From Deltaproteobacteria bacterium (GTDB taxonomy: Bacteria > Desulfobacterota > Binatia > DP-6), in assembly GCA_005888095.1 (NCBI GenBank), contig VBKF01000097.1, positions 1 to 64,000 of the forward strand: a stretch of DNA of 64,000 nucleotides, read 5' to 3'. Shown here one piece after another: positions 30,598-39,116 of the stretch. A program made the translations under genes and the position numbers. The notes beneath the pieces are model-generated. The model did no database searches. It was not told the origin of the DNA and was given only the letters and a program-made list of their open reading frames with translations. Each line of letters starts with the position of its first letter. Position 1 is the stretch's first letter.

Positions 30598-33102
30598 TCA
30601 GCTCAGGGCTCGCGTCGGCTCGTCCGGCCTGCCCGCGATCCTGCCCAGCAGCTCCGCGAGGACGTCGAGGTCGGGCGGCTTCACGAGATGATGGTCGAAG
30701 CCGGCGTCGAGCGCGCGGCACTTGTCCTCCTCTCGCCCGTACCCCGACAGCGCCACCAGGACGGCGTCTTGGAGACCGGGGCGCTGGCGCAGCCGCCGCG
30801 CGAGCTCGTAGCCGTCCATCCCGGGGAGCCCGAGGTCGGAGAGGACGACGTCGGGCTCGCGGCGCGCCACCAGCTCGAGCGCGGCGAGGCCGTCGGAGGC
30901 CGTCTCCACCGCGTGCCCCCAGAGTTCGAGCATCATGGCGAGGCTTTCGGCCGCATCCTGGTTGTCCTCCACGATGAGGACCCTCAGGCGGTTCCCGGCG
31001 CTCGCGTGCGGCTGCCGGACTCGTGCCGGTCTCCGCTCGGGGGCCGCATCCTGCGCCACGGGCAGCTGGACGACGAACTCGCTTCCCTGCCCGAGCCCGG
31101 CGCTCCGTGCCTCCACGCGCCCACCGTGCATCTCGACGAGGCTCCGCACGATGGTGAGCCCGATCCCCAGTCCTCCGCGCGCGCGGTCGAGCGACGCATC
31201 GCCCTGGACGAAGAGGTCGAAGACGTGCGGGAGGAAGTCCGGCGCGATGCCGATGCCCGTGTCCCTGATCCGGACGGCGACCTCGCCGCCCGTCCGCTCG
31301 GCCGTGAGCCAGATCGAGCCGCCGCGCGGCGTGTACTTGGTGGCATTGCTCAGGAGGTTGCCGACGACCTGGGCGAGGCGCGCCGGGTCGGCGTCCAGCC
31401 GGATGGGCTCGGGGGGGAGCGAGACCGTGAAGGCGTGCGCGCGGGAGTCGATGCTGGCGCGGATGATCTCGACCGCCTGCTCGACGACCGCGGAGAGCAG
31501 CACGGGCTCTCTGCGGAGGGTGATCTTGCCCTGCGTGATGCGTGAGACGTCGAGCAGGTCGTCCACCAGCCGGGCGAGGTGCCGCACCTGGCGGTCCGCC
31601 ATCTGCACGAGGCCGTCGCGGCCGGGCACGTCGAGCTGGAGCAGGTGGAGCGAGGTGCTGAGCGGGGCAAGGGGGTTGCGGAGCTCGTGCGCCAGCATCG
31701 CGAGGAACTCGTCCTTTCGCCGACCGGCGTCCGCGAGCTCGGCCGCGCGCTGCTCGAGCTCGTCGGCCAGGCGCTTGCGCTCGGTCACGTCCGTGCCGAC
31801 GCCGATCATCCGTGCCACGCGGCCGGCGGCGTCGCGCACGACGCGGCCCTTGGCGGCCACCCAGCGGATGCTCCCGTCGGGCCGGACGGTACGGAACTCG
31901 ACCTCGTAGCCCGGGCCCTCCTCCGCGGCGCGGCTGATGGCGCGGTTCACGAGGTCGCGGTCGTCCGGATGGACGAGCGCGCGAAACGCCGCGTATGTGC
32001 CTCCGAAGCTGCCGGGCGGCAGGCCGTGGATGGCTTCCAGGTTCTCGGACCACTCGATCTCTCCGCTGAGAAGGTCCCAGTCCCACGCGCCCATGCGGCC
32101 CCCTTCGAGCGCCAGACGGAGCCGTCCTTCGCTGACCTGCAGCCGGACGTAGTCCGCGGCGCCGCGGCCTTCGGCGCTGTCGCGCTCGGCGATGGCCGCG
32201 CCGAGCAGCAGGGCGCTGACGGCCACCACCGCGTTGAAGAACTGCAGCGCGACCAGGTTCTCGTGGGGTGTGCCCATCGAGAAGGGGCCCCAGCCCTGCA
32301 CCGAGCTCAGCACGGCCAGGCTCGAGGCGACGAACGTCACCGTCACCGCACCGCGCTGGCCGAAGCGGAGGGCTCCCCAGATGACGAAGGGAAAGACCTT
32401 GTACGGCAGCGCGTCCCGCATGAGCCGCGCACCGGCCGGCTCGATGAAAACGAGCAGGCCGACGGCGAGGAGCCCGCCGAGGAGCACCAGGGCTTCTCCG
32501 ACCCGGCGCGGTCGCCATCCCGTCCGCGGCGCGCGCGCCCAGACGAGGAGGACGGGAGCCATGACGAGGTCGCCCATCGCGTCGCCGATCCACCACACCC
32601 ACCAGATCGATGCGAAGGCGTCCCAGGGCTGAACGCCCCCGACGCAGAGGCTCGTGACGCCGACCGTCGCGCTGACGAGCGTGCTCCCGAGGGCGGCGAG
32701 GACCACGAGGGCGAGGACGTCCTTCAGGCGTTCGAGTCTGCTGTCGAACCCGACGCGGCGCAGCAGCCAGGCGCCGGCCACGGCTTCCAGCGTGTTGCCG
32801 GCGGCGATGCCGCACGCGGTGCCGAGCGGCTCGTGGTGCGTGGCGTTGGCGAGGAACGCCCCCAGCGCGATCCCCGGCCAGGCGCGGCTGCCGAACACCA
32901 AGAGCGCGGCGAGGGAGATTCCCGTCGGCGGCCAGACGAGCGTCACCTGCTCGGCGACGAAGGCGAGACGAAGCCCCAGGGTTGCCGCCACGAAGTAGAT
33001 GGCGGCGGTGCACACGACGACGGCGGCAGGGGCCAGGAGCTGCCGCCACGCCGCGGACTCGCTCACCCGTGGCTCGGCCTCTGTCCGGCTCTTCGCCAGC
33101 AT
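30598..33102 (-). CDS. MASE1 hybrid sensor histidine kinase/response regulator
   Basis: 834 residues. Residues ~20-310 are a MASE1 membrane sensor of about eight helices (TLVWPPTGISLAALLVFGSR). A PAS/PAC domain spans ~330-455 (FRTVRPDGSIRWVAAKGRVV). HisKA has EFLAMLAHELRNPLAPLSTS with the phospho-His. HATPase_c has NLLSNATKYTPRGG, DTGIGIAPDF and GGLGIGLTIV. A C-terminal receiver (~710-830) has LIVEDNQDAAES, phospho-acceptor SDLGLPGMDGYE and LVKPPD. No output domain is attached, so a separate regulator is expected. The sigma54-dependent regulator one gene away is a candidate partner but not proven. Confidence 0.95.
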   Translation of the reverse strand: MLAKSRTEAEPRVSESAAWRQLLAPAAVVVCTAAIYFVAATLGLRLAFVAEQVTLVWPPTGISLAALLVFGSRAWPGIALGAFLANATHHEPLGTACGIAAGNTLEAVAGAWLLRRVGFDSRLERLKDVLALVVLAALGSTLVSATVGVTSLCVGGVQPWDAFASIWWVWWIGDAMGDLVMAPVLLVWARAPRTGWRPRRVGEALVLLGGLLAVGLLVFIEPAGARLMRDALPYKVFPFVIWGALRFGQRGAVTVTFVASSLAVLSSVQGWGPFSMGTPHENLVALQFFNAVVAVSALLLGAAIAERDSAEGRGAADYVRLQVSEGRLRLALEGGRMGAWDWDLLSGEIEWSENLEAIHGLPPGSFGGTYAAFRALVHPDDRDLVNRAISRAAEEGPGYEVEFRTVRPDGSIRWVAAKGRVVRDAAGRVARMIGVGTDVTERKRLADELEQRAAELADAGRRKDEFLAMLAHELRNPLAPLSTSLHLLQLDVPGRDGLVQMADRQVRHLARLVDDLLDVSRITQGKITLRREPVLLSAVVEQAVEIIRASIDSRAHAFTVSLPPEPIRLDADPARLAQVVGNLLSNATKYTPRGGSIWLTAERTGGEVAVRIRDTGIGIAPDFLPHVFDLFVQGDASLDRARGGLGIGLTIVRSLVEMHGGRVEARSAGLGQGSEFVVQLPVAQDAAPERRPARVRQPHASAGNRLRVLIVEDNQDAAESLAMMLELWGHAVETASDGLAALELVARREPDVVLSDLGLPGMDGYELARRLRQRPGLQDAVLVALSGYGREEDKCRALDAGFDHHLVKPPDLDVLAELLGRIAGRPDEPTRALS

Positions 33103-33222
33103 GATTCCGCAATGCGCGAGCCGAGGTTCCGTCGGCCGGCAGCCCCGCTCGGGCTACCACCCCGAATATTGAGGGTCAAACGCCACTTCCATCCGGTGGC
33201 CGCCCGGCGCAAGATTGGCGCG

Positions 33223-34491
33223 ATGCTCGTCGCCGGCGTGGCCGCGGCGCTCCTGCTCGTGGGATCCGCGGCGGACGTGCCGCCGGCCGCGCCCGCCGCG
33301 CTCCGCCGCGCGCTGCATGCGGCGAGCGTCCAGATCGATCCGCCGGGCTGCTCCGGGGTGCTCGCCGAGAACGACCAGATCGTGGTGACCGCCCGGCACT
33401 GCATCGACCCCGGTGTCGAGCAGCTCAGGGTCCGCTTCACGAACGGGGTGACGCGCACGGGCTGGGTGGTGGCCACTGACGCCGCCGCCGATCAGGCGGT
33501 GCTCTTCCTCGAGGACCCGGTGGACATCGAGCCGCTGCCGATCGTGCGCCGCCGGCAGATCCCCGGGACCGTGCTCTACTTCGAGGGGAACCCGTCGCGG
33601 CCGCGCTTCCAGAGCGCGCGGCTCGACAAGATCGACCGCTGCCCCTCGCTCCCCGACCTTCCGAACGCGCTCTTCACGAGCATCGCCGGCGTGCCGGGCG
33701 ACTCGGGAGCGCCCCTCGTCGACGTGGTCGCGGAGGTGGTCGGGCTCGTGCACGGCGGGGCGCGCTGCCATATCGCCACGCCCGCCGACACGCTCGTGCG
33801 ACTGGTCGACCGCGTGCTCGAGCGGGACGACGTCCGGATAGCGGCACGCTCGCATTCACGCGGATCGAACTCCGCTGACGGGTCGTGCCTCGCGGGTCGT
33901 CATGCCGAGGCGGCGCATCTTCGCGTAGAGCGCCTCACGGGTGATCCCGAGGCTGCGGGCGGCGGCGGTCTTGGTGGGCTTCTCCTGCAGGCGCTGGCGG
34001 ATGAGCGCGATCTCGACGCGCTCGAGGAGCCGGGAGAGCGGCTCGTCGTGGGCCGCGGGATCGGCCTCGCGAATCCGCCGGGCCAGATGCTGGCGGCGGA
34101 TGCGCTGCCCCTGCGCCAGGCAGAGGACGAGCCGGTGAATCTCGTTCTCGAGCTCGCGCACGTTGCCCGGCCACGGGTACGCCTGGAGGACGCGCAGGGC
34201 GTCGCCGTCGAAGCCGCCGGTCTCGCGGCCTTCCCTCGCTTCGAAACGGCCGAGGAAGTGCCCGATCAAGCCGGGGATCTCGGCCGAGCGATGCCGCAGG
34301 GGCGGGACGCGGAGGGGCAGGACGGCGAGACGGTAATAGAGATCCAGTCGAAAGCGCCCTGCCCGCGCTTCGGCTTCGAGCGGCCGGTTCGTCGCCGCGA
34401 CGATGCGGGCGCGGACGTGACGCACCCTGTCGGCGCCGACGGCCTTCACCTCCTCGTGTTGCAGGACGCGCAGGAGCTTGGCCTGGACTGA
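33223..34491 (+). CDS. Trypsin-like serine protease with a run-on C-terminus
   Basis: The protease part is about 210 residues from ATG 33223, where MLVAGVAAALLLVGSAADVP forms a signal peptide; an in-frame ATG at 33112 is possible. The catalytic triad is His in VVTARHCIDPG, Asp in DAAADQAVLFLEDP and Ser in IAGVPGDSGAPLVD. A second hydrophobic strand, VVGLVHGGARC, closes the fold near 33770. From about 33850 no stop appears, and the frame continues for more than 600 bases antisense to the sigma54 regulator, giving no recognisable sequence. A TAG lies one frame away at about 33837, so a single-base change may have removed the true end. Likely periplasmic. Confidence 0.7.
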   Translation: MLVAGVAAALLLVGSAADVPPAAPAALRRALHAASVQIDPPGCSGVLAENDQIVVTARHCIDPGVEQLRVRFTNGVTRTGWVVATDAAADQAVLFLEDPVDIEPLPIVRRRQIPGTVLYFEGNPSRPRFQSARLDKIDRCPSLPDLPNALFTSIAGVPGDSGAPLVDVVAEVVGLVHGGARCHIATPADTLVRLVDRVLERDDVRIAARSHSRGSNSADGSCLAGRHAEAAHLRVERLTGDPEAAGGGGLGGLLLQALADERDLDALEEPGERLVVGRGIGLANPPGQMLAADALPLRQAEDEPVNLVLELAHVARPRVRLEDAQGVAVEAAGLAAFPRFETAEEVPDQAGDLGRAMPQGRDAEGQDGETVIEIQSKAPCPRFGFERPVRRRDDAGADVTHPVGADGLHLLVLQDAQELGLD

Positions 34492-35277
34492 CGGCGGTGC
34501 CTCGCCGACCTCGTCGAGAAAGACCGTGCCGTCGCCCGCCTCCTCGAACAGGCCGCGCCGGTCGCGGTCGGCGCCGGTGAAGGCGCCGCGCACGTGTCCG
34601 AACAGCTCGCTCTCGAGCAGCGACTCCGAGATCGCGGCGCAGTTCTGGACGAGAAACGGCGCCTCGCGCCGCGGGCCGCGGCGGTGGATGGCGCGGGCGA
34701 TCAGCTCCTTCCCGGTGCCGGTCTCGCCCTCGACGAGCACCGGTACGGCGCTCCTGGCCGCGCGCTCGACGAGGCCCATGACCGCGCGCATGCCGGCCGT
34801 GGTCGCGATCAGCGATTGCTCGTCGATGCCGCCCCCGGCCAGCGGCGGCGCGTCGGTGCCCGCGGCATCGACGCCGGCGAGGACCGAGCGGCCGAGCGCC
34901 TCGCGGACGAGGAGCGGGAGCTGCTCGACGTAGCGCGGATGCTTGCTCAGGTAGTCGGCGGCCCCGAGCTTCATGGCGGCGACGGCGAGCTCCTCCGAGC
35001 CGGTGCCGGTCGCGACGATGATGGGGACCTCCCGCCGCGCCGCGCGCAGCGCGCCGACGATCCGATCGTCCGCGGCGTCGGGCAGGCGGAGATCCGTCAC
35101 CACGCACCCGATCGCCGGATCCCGGAGCGCCACCAGCGCACGGCCCAGGCGGTCGACGGTCGTCACCCGCACGCCCGGCTCCATTCGCATCAGCGCCTGC
35201 CGCATGGACGCCGCGTGGTGAGGGTCGTCCTCGACGACGAGAATATGCAGCTGAGGCCAGTCCGGGTGCCCGTCCAT
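33856..35277 (-). CDS. Sigma54-dependent response regulator (NtrC family)
   Basis: 473 residues from ATG 35277; the frame is open upstream, but this start directly precedes the receiver domain. The receiver (about 8-125) has ILVVEDDPHHAAS and phospho-Asp in VVTDLRLPDAADD. The AAA+ domain (about 165-395) has Walker A EGETGTGKELIARAIH, the sigma54-contacting loop VRGAFTGADRDRRGLF, Walker B GTVFLDEVGE and LYYRLAVLPLRVPPLR. A Fis-type helix-turn-helix ends the protein (TKTAAARSLGITREALYAKM). It activates sigma54 promoters after phosphorylation. The kinase at 30598-33102 is the nearest candidate partner; the target set is unknown. Confidence 0.94.
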   Translation of the reverse strand: MDGHPDWPQLHILVVEDDPHHAASMRQALMRMEPGVRVTTVDRLGRALVALRDPAIGCVVTDLRLPDAADDRIVGALRAARREVPIIVATGTGSEELAVAAMKLGAADYLSKHPRYVEQLPLLVREALGRSVLAGVDAAGTDAPPLAGGGIDEQSLIATTAGMRAVMGLVERAARSAVPVLVEGETGTGKELIARAIHRRGPRREAPFLVQNCAAISESLLESELFGHVRGAFTGADRDRRGLFEEAGDGTVFLDEVGEAPPSVQAKLLRVLQHEEVKAVGADRVRHVRARIVAATNRPLEAEARAGRFRLDLYYRLAVLPLRVPPLRHRSAEIPGLIGHFLGRFEAREGRETGGFDGDALRVLQAYPWPGNVRELENEIHRLVLCLAQGQRIRRQHLARRIREADPAAHDEPLSRLLERVEIALIRQRLQEKPTKTAAARSLGITREALYAKMRRLGMTTREARPVSGVRSA

Positions 35278-35319
35278 CACGTCGATCCCCCCTTTCCGTC
35301 CGGCCGCGGGCAGGAGGTT

Positions 35320-35348
35320 TCTGTAAGACGATAGGTGAGCCGAGTCAA
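35320..35348 (-). promoter_or_regulatory. Candidate sigma70-type promoter for the sigma54 regulator gene
   Basis: On the minus strand TTGACT (35343-35348) and TACAGA (35320-35325) are separated by 17 bases, about 43 bases before the regulator ATG. The rest of the 178-base gap shows nothing else recognisable. Confidence 0.5.
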
Positions 35349-35455
35349 TGTCTACAAAACTTCTAGCTCGCGGATGACGCCGGCTTCTGCATGCTGCGGT
35401 GCAGCGTGGATCGCTCCGACGACGCAATGCATGCGTCAGGGGCAGGTTGTTCGCG

Positions 35456-35854
35456 TCACTCCGGCGCGAGCCGCATCGTCAGCGGGTGATCCATGTGCCG
35501 GACGAGCACGTCGCTCCAGTACTTGTCCGCCATCGCGTGCGCCACGCGCTCGACGGACTCCGGCGCCGCCACCGCCTTGATGCGATCGAACTGCTGCCCG
35601 GCCACGCGCACGCCGACGTAGGGCTTGGTCGTGTTCCGCTCGATCCGCCCCGCCGCCCGCGTCCCCAGCCGCACGTACACCTGGTCGTCGATGACGACGA
35701 GCCAGACCGGGAACCAGTGATCGCCTTCCCCCGGGGCCGTCGTGCGGAGCTCGAGCGTGCTTTCCGAGGCGTACGCGCCCGGCTTCCACTCGGCTGCCAG
35801 GGTTGGCGCCGTGACGACGGCGATGAAGGCGGCGACGGCTAGGGACCTCAGCAT
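35456..35854 (-). CDS. Secreted small protein, DUF2255/PNPOx-like split barrel
   Basis: 132 residues. Signal peptide MLRSLAVAAFIAVVTAPTLA, then a beta-barrel-like sequence: STLELRTTAPGEGDHWFPVW, LVVIDDQVYVRLGTRAAGRI and YVGVRVAGQQFDRIKAVA, with the helix AHAMADKYWSDVLVRHMDHP. The pattern of 'pvW-hhh-D-hY-h' strands and a terminal K-Y-W helix matches DUF2255 and pyridoxamine-phosphate-oxidase-like proteins. Those bind flavin or F420 in the cytoplasm, so an exported version is odd. A second exported split-barrel protein is encoded at 39094-39543. Function unknown. Confidence 0.6.
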   Translation of the reverse strand: MLRSLAVAAFIAVVTAPTLAAEWKPGAYASESTLELRTTAPGEGDHWFPVWLVVIDDQVYVRLGTRAAGRIERNTTKPYVGVRVAGQQFDRIKAVAAPESVERVAHAMADKYWSDVLVRHMDHPLTMRLAPE

Positions 35855-35948
35855 GGCCCGCGGCTATAGCCGACTCGCCGTCGGGCGACCAGACCTGGGT
35901 TCACAGGGACGCCGTCCTCGGGGTAAGGTCCGGCCGGGAGGGACGGCC

Positions 35949-36551
35949 ATGCACGAGATCGTCGACGGCATCGTCATGTGGTCCTGGCTCTCCGAGCCGC
36001 ACGGCTACAACTTCAACGGCTACTTCGTCCGCCACCGCGCCGGGAACCTCTGCATCGACCCCGTCGAGCCGGGGGACGACGTCCTCGCCCTCCTCCGCCG
36101 TGAGGGTGTGGCCCGCATCCTGATCACCAACCGGAACCACGTCCGGAAGGCCAACCTCGTGCGCGAGCAAACGGGCGCGCCCGTCGCGATCCACCCGGCC
36201 GACGCCGCCTACGCCCGGGGCCAGGGCGCCGTCATCGATGCCGAGCTCCGCGCCGGCGAGCGCGTCGGCCCCTTCGCCGTCGTCGGGGTGCCGGGCAAGT
36301 CGCCGGGCGAGGTGGCGCTGTACGACGCGGCTCGCCGCCTCCTCGTCGTCGGCGACGCCGTCATCGGCAACCCGCCCGGCCGCCTCTCGCTGCTGCGCGA
36401 GAAGGTGATGGACGACCCGCCGCGGCTGCGCGAGAGCGTGGAAGCGCTCACCAGCCTGGAGATCGACACGCTCCTCGTGGGCGACGGCGAGCCCATCCTC
36501 CACGAGGCGGGCTCGCGGCTGCGCGAGCTCGTCGCCACGTTCCCCGCCTAG
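35949..36551 (+). CDS. Metallo-beta-lactamase-fold protein lacking metal ligands
   Basis: 200 residues from an ATG with GGGAGGGA upstream. The fold order is intact: FNGYFVRHRAGNLCIDPVEP, ILITNRNHVRKANLVREQTG, VAIHPADAAYA, VVGVPGKSPGEVALYDAARR and LLVVGDAVIGNPPGRLSLL. Where active enzymes have T-H-x-H-x-D-H, this protein has T-N-R-N-H-V-R, and the P-G-H-x-x-G His is replaced by Lys. Only the second-strand His and the GD Asp remain. It is therefore probably not a normal two-zinc hydrolase; it may be a binding protein or use other chemistry. Transcribed toward the 125-bp repeat. Confidence 0.7.
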   Translation: MHEIVDGIVMWSWLSEPHGYNFNGYFVRHRAGNLCIDPVEPGDDVLALLRREGVARILITNRNHVRKANLVREQTGAPVAIHPADAAYARGQGAVIDAELRAGERVGPFAVVGVPGKSPGEVALYDAARRLLVVGDAVIGNPPGRLSLLREKVMDDPPRLRESVEALTSLEIDTLLVGDGEPILHEAGSRLRELVATFPA

Positions 36552-36553
36552 GA

Positions 36554-36678
36554 GCTCGACTCGAGATGGAATCTCCGCGCGCGCCGCGCGCGCGGCCGAG
36601 CGCAGCGAGCGAGGAGTGAGGACCCGGCGGGCTCCGCCCGACGGGGCGAGGGGCGGGGAGCCCCTCGCTGATCTAGCT
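36554..36678 (-). repeat. 125-bp interspersed repeat, copy A
   Basis: The reverse complement of this segment matches 63418-63542 over its full 125 bases with about six mismatches by eye. It holds two GC-rich hairpins (GCGAGGGG/CCCCTCGC and a GGCGGGC-type stem) and a CG-alternating palindrome. The element begins with AGCTAG, which provides the final Ser codon and TAG stop of the acyl-CoA dehydrogenase. It may also terminate transcription between the convergent genes here. Confidence 0.85.
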
Positions 36679-37833
36679 CCCGCGCGGCAGGCCGAGCACC
36701 TGCATCGCGATGATGCCGCGCATGATCTCCGACGTCCCCGATGCGATGCTCGCCGCCGGCGATCCGAGATATCCCTTCTGCACCCACTGCGCGGGGCTCG
36801 CGGTCCCGTCGTAGCGCAGCCCCTCGGGCCCGAGGATCTCCATGCCGATCCGCGGCATCGCCTGCGTGAGCTCTGTCCAGTGGAGCTTGATGATCGAGGC
36901 CTCGGGGCCCGGCATCTCCATGCGCAGCAGCTTGTCGAGCGTCCGCTGGCAGTTCATGCGGAAGATCTCCGTGCCGAGGTGGACGGCGGCGAGCGCCTGG
37001 CGCCGCACGGGGTCGCGCCCGGCGCCGCGCTCGCGTGCCAGCGCGAACAGGCGGTCGCGCGCCCCGGAGAGCAGGATCTGCATGCCGACCACGTAGAGGA
37101 TGCCGCGCTCGTTCTGGAGCGCCGAGACGGCGATCTGCCAGCCGCCATGCAGCTCGCCGAGGAGGTTCTCGCGCGGCACGCGGACGGACTCGAAGAAGAC
37201 CTCGTTGAACTCCGCCTCGCCCGTCATCTGGCGGAGCGGGCGGACCGTGATGCCCGGGCTCTGCATGTCGACGAGCAGGCAGGAGATGCCCTCGCGGCGG
37301 CGGGTCTCGGGGTCGGTCCGGCAGAGGAGCATGCACCAGTCGGCGTGCTGCGCGAGCGTCGTCCACACCTTCTGGCCGGTCACCTCGAAGTGGTCGTCCT
37401 TGGGAAGCGCGGCCGTGCGCAGCGACGCCAGGTCGGAGCCGGCGCCGGGCTCGGAGAAGCCGAAGCACCAGAGGTCCTCGGCGGTCAGGATGCGGCGGAG
37501 GAAGCGGCGCTTCTGCGCCTCGTCGCCGTAGGCCATGATGGGCGGGCCGGCGATGCCGATCCCGAGCTGGCCGATCACCTCCGGCGCCCGCGCGCGCGCC
37601 ATCTCCTCGGTGTAGGCGATCTGCTCCGGGATGGTTGCCGCGCGGCCGCCGAACTCCCGCGGCCACGTGATGCCGACCCAGCGCGCGTCGGCGAGCTTCT
37701 TCTGCCAGGCGCGGAGGCGCCGGACGCGCTCGGCCTCCGGCAGCAGGGCGGCGTTCTCGCCTCGGAGGTCGTCGGTGACGTTCTCGGCGAGCCAGCTCCT
37801 CAGCTCGGCGCGGAACGTCTCGAGATCTGCCAT
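36673..37833 (-). CDS. Acyl-CoA dehydrogenase
   Basis: 386 residues. The N-terminal helical domain is followed by the FAD-binding strand FGFSEPGAGSDLASLRTAAL (near residues 124-143) and KVWTTLAQHADWCMLLCRTD. The C-terminal helices end with QKGYLGSPAASIASGTSEIM (near 360), which contacts FAD. The typical catalytic Glu region is not obvious by eye. Family members introduce a 2,3-double bond into acyl-CoAs and pass electrons to ETF. This type (GITWPREFGGRAATIPEQIA) resembles FadE-like enzymes for unusual or branched substrates. Its last codon and stop are supplied by the 125-bp repeat. Confidence 0.9.
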   Translation of the reverse strand: MADLETFRAELRSWLAENVTDDLRGENAALLPEAERVRRLRAWQKKLADARWVGITWPREFGGRAATIPEQIAYTEEMARARAPEVIGQLGIGIAGPPIMAYGDEAQKRRFLRRILTAEDLWCFGFSEPGAGSDLASLRTAALPKDDHFEVTGQKVWTTLAQHADWCMLLCRTDPETRRREGISCLLVDMQSPGITVRPLRQMTGEAEFNEVFFESVRVPRENLLGELHGGWQIAVSALQNERGILYVVGMQILLSGARDRLFALARERGAGRDPVRRQALAAVHLGTEIFRMNCQRTLDKLLRMEMPGPEASIIKLHWTELTQAMPRIGMEILGPEGLRYDGTASPAQWVQKGYLGSPAASIASGTSEIMRGIIAMQVLGLPRGS

Positions 37834-37919
37834 GGTGCCCCGATAGCAGGAACGCCCGGCCGCCGTCGAGGCACGAGCTTGCGGGCGGGCAGCGGCCGGG
37901 GTACCTGAGACCTCCGACG

Positions 37920-39116
37920 GTGCAGACGCCCCGGGTGGTCACGACATCGCACGCGCTCGACGCGCTCGCCGCCGAGGTCCGTGCGGCCGGGCGCCTCGCG
38001 CTCGACACCGAGTTCGTGTGGGAGCGGACGTACCGGCCGAAGCTCGGCGTCGTGCAGGTCGCCACCGAGGCGGGCGCCGCCGTGATCGATGCCGTCGAGC
38101 TGCGCGACCTCTCGCCGTTCTTCCCCGTCCTCCGCGACCCGCGCGTTCCCGTAGTGCTGCACGGTGGCACGCAGGACCTCGAGATCTTCGCCTCGCTCAT
38201 GGGCGAGACGGTGCGGGGCGTCGTCGACACGCAGATCGAGGGCGCGTTCCTCGGCTACGGGCTCCAGGTGGGGCTCTCGACGCTCCTCGAGCGGGTGCTC
38301 AAGGTCCACATCAAGAAGGACCAGACCTACACCCACTGGGACCGCCGGCCGCTGCGGCGCGAGCAGCTCGCCTACGCGGCGGAGGACGTCCTCCACCTCC
38401 TCCCGCTGCATGATCGGCTGCGCGCCGAGCTCGAGGCGCGCGGCCGCGTCGAGTGGGCGGAGGAGGAGATGCGGGCGCTCGAGGACCCCGAGCGCTACAC
38501 CCCGGTGCCGCCCGAGGAGCGCTACCAGTGGGTCAAGGGATGGCAGCGGCTCGGCGGGCGCGAGCTGGCGGTCCTGCGCGAGCTCGCCGCCTGGCGCGAG
38601 CGGGCCGCCGAGCGGGCCGACATCCGCCCCAACTTCGTCGCCAACGACATCGTTCTCACCTCGCTCGCGGCCCGCCCCGTGGAGACCATGGAGGAGCTGC
38701 GACACGTCCGCGGCCTCGCCTCGGGCGCGGTCGACCGGCACGGCCGCGCCGTCCTGGCCGCGATCCGGGCCGGCGTCGCGTGCCCGTCCGAGCGCTGGCC
38801 CGAGCGGCCGCCGCGCGTGCGCGGCAAGACACCCCCGCCCGGGCTCGCCGCTCTGCTGCGCGCCGCCGTGCAGGCGGTGGCGGAGCGCGAGGACATCGCG
38901 CCCGAGGTGATCGCGAGCGGCCGGGAGATCGAGGCGCTGGCGAGCCATGGCGGCCAGGGCGAGGTGCTCGACGGCCTCGGCGTCGTGCGTGGCTGGCGCC
39001 GGGGGCTCGTCGGCGAGACGCTCCTCGCCATCGCGCGCGGCGAGCTGGCGATCGCCTACGATCCCGAGCGGCGTGAGGTCGTGGCGCGCGGCATCAATCC
39101 GTCGACGTCACCTTGA
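37920..39116 (+). CDS. rnd: Ribonuclease D
   Basis: 398 residues with a GTG start. The DEDD exonuclease domain shows LALDTEFVWERTYRPKLGVV (Exo I), HGGTQDLEIFASLMG (Exo II) and LAYAAEDVLHLLPLHDRL (Exo III, Y-x3-D). Two HRDC-type helical domains follow (AWRERAAERADIRPNFVAND and a second after residue 310). RNase D trims the 3' ends of tRNA and other small RNAs. Its stop overlaps by 23 bases the end of the convergent split-barrel gene. Confidence 0.93.
   Translation: MQTPRVVTTSHALDALAAEVRAAGRLALDTEFVWERTYRPKLGVVQVATEAGAAVIDAVELRDLSPFFPVLRDPRVPVVLHGGTQDLEIFASLMGETVRGVVDTQIEGAFLGYGLQVGLSTLLERVLKVHIKKDQTYTHWDRRPLRREQLAYAAEDVLHLLPLHDRLRAELEARGRVEWAEEEMRALEDPERYTPVPPEERYQWVKGWQRLGGRELAVLRELAAWRERAAERADIRPNFVANDIVLTSLAARPVETMEELRHVRGLASGAVDRHGRAVLAAIRAGVACPSERWPERPPRVRGKTPPPGLAALLRAAVQAVAEREDIAPEVIASGREIEALASHGGQGEVLDGLGVVRGWRRGLVGETLLAIARGELAIAYDPERREVVARGINPSTSP

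Noticed and set aside
26715-30977. Very long open frame of over 1400 codons on the plus strand
   Set aside because: It overlaps the aminopeptidase and lhgO genes in another frame, is Arg/Pro/Ala-rich throughout and has no family motif: an artefact of high GC.
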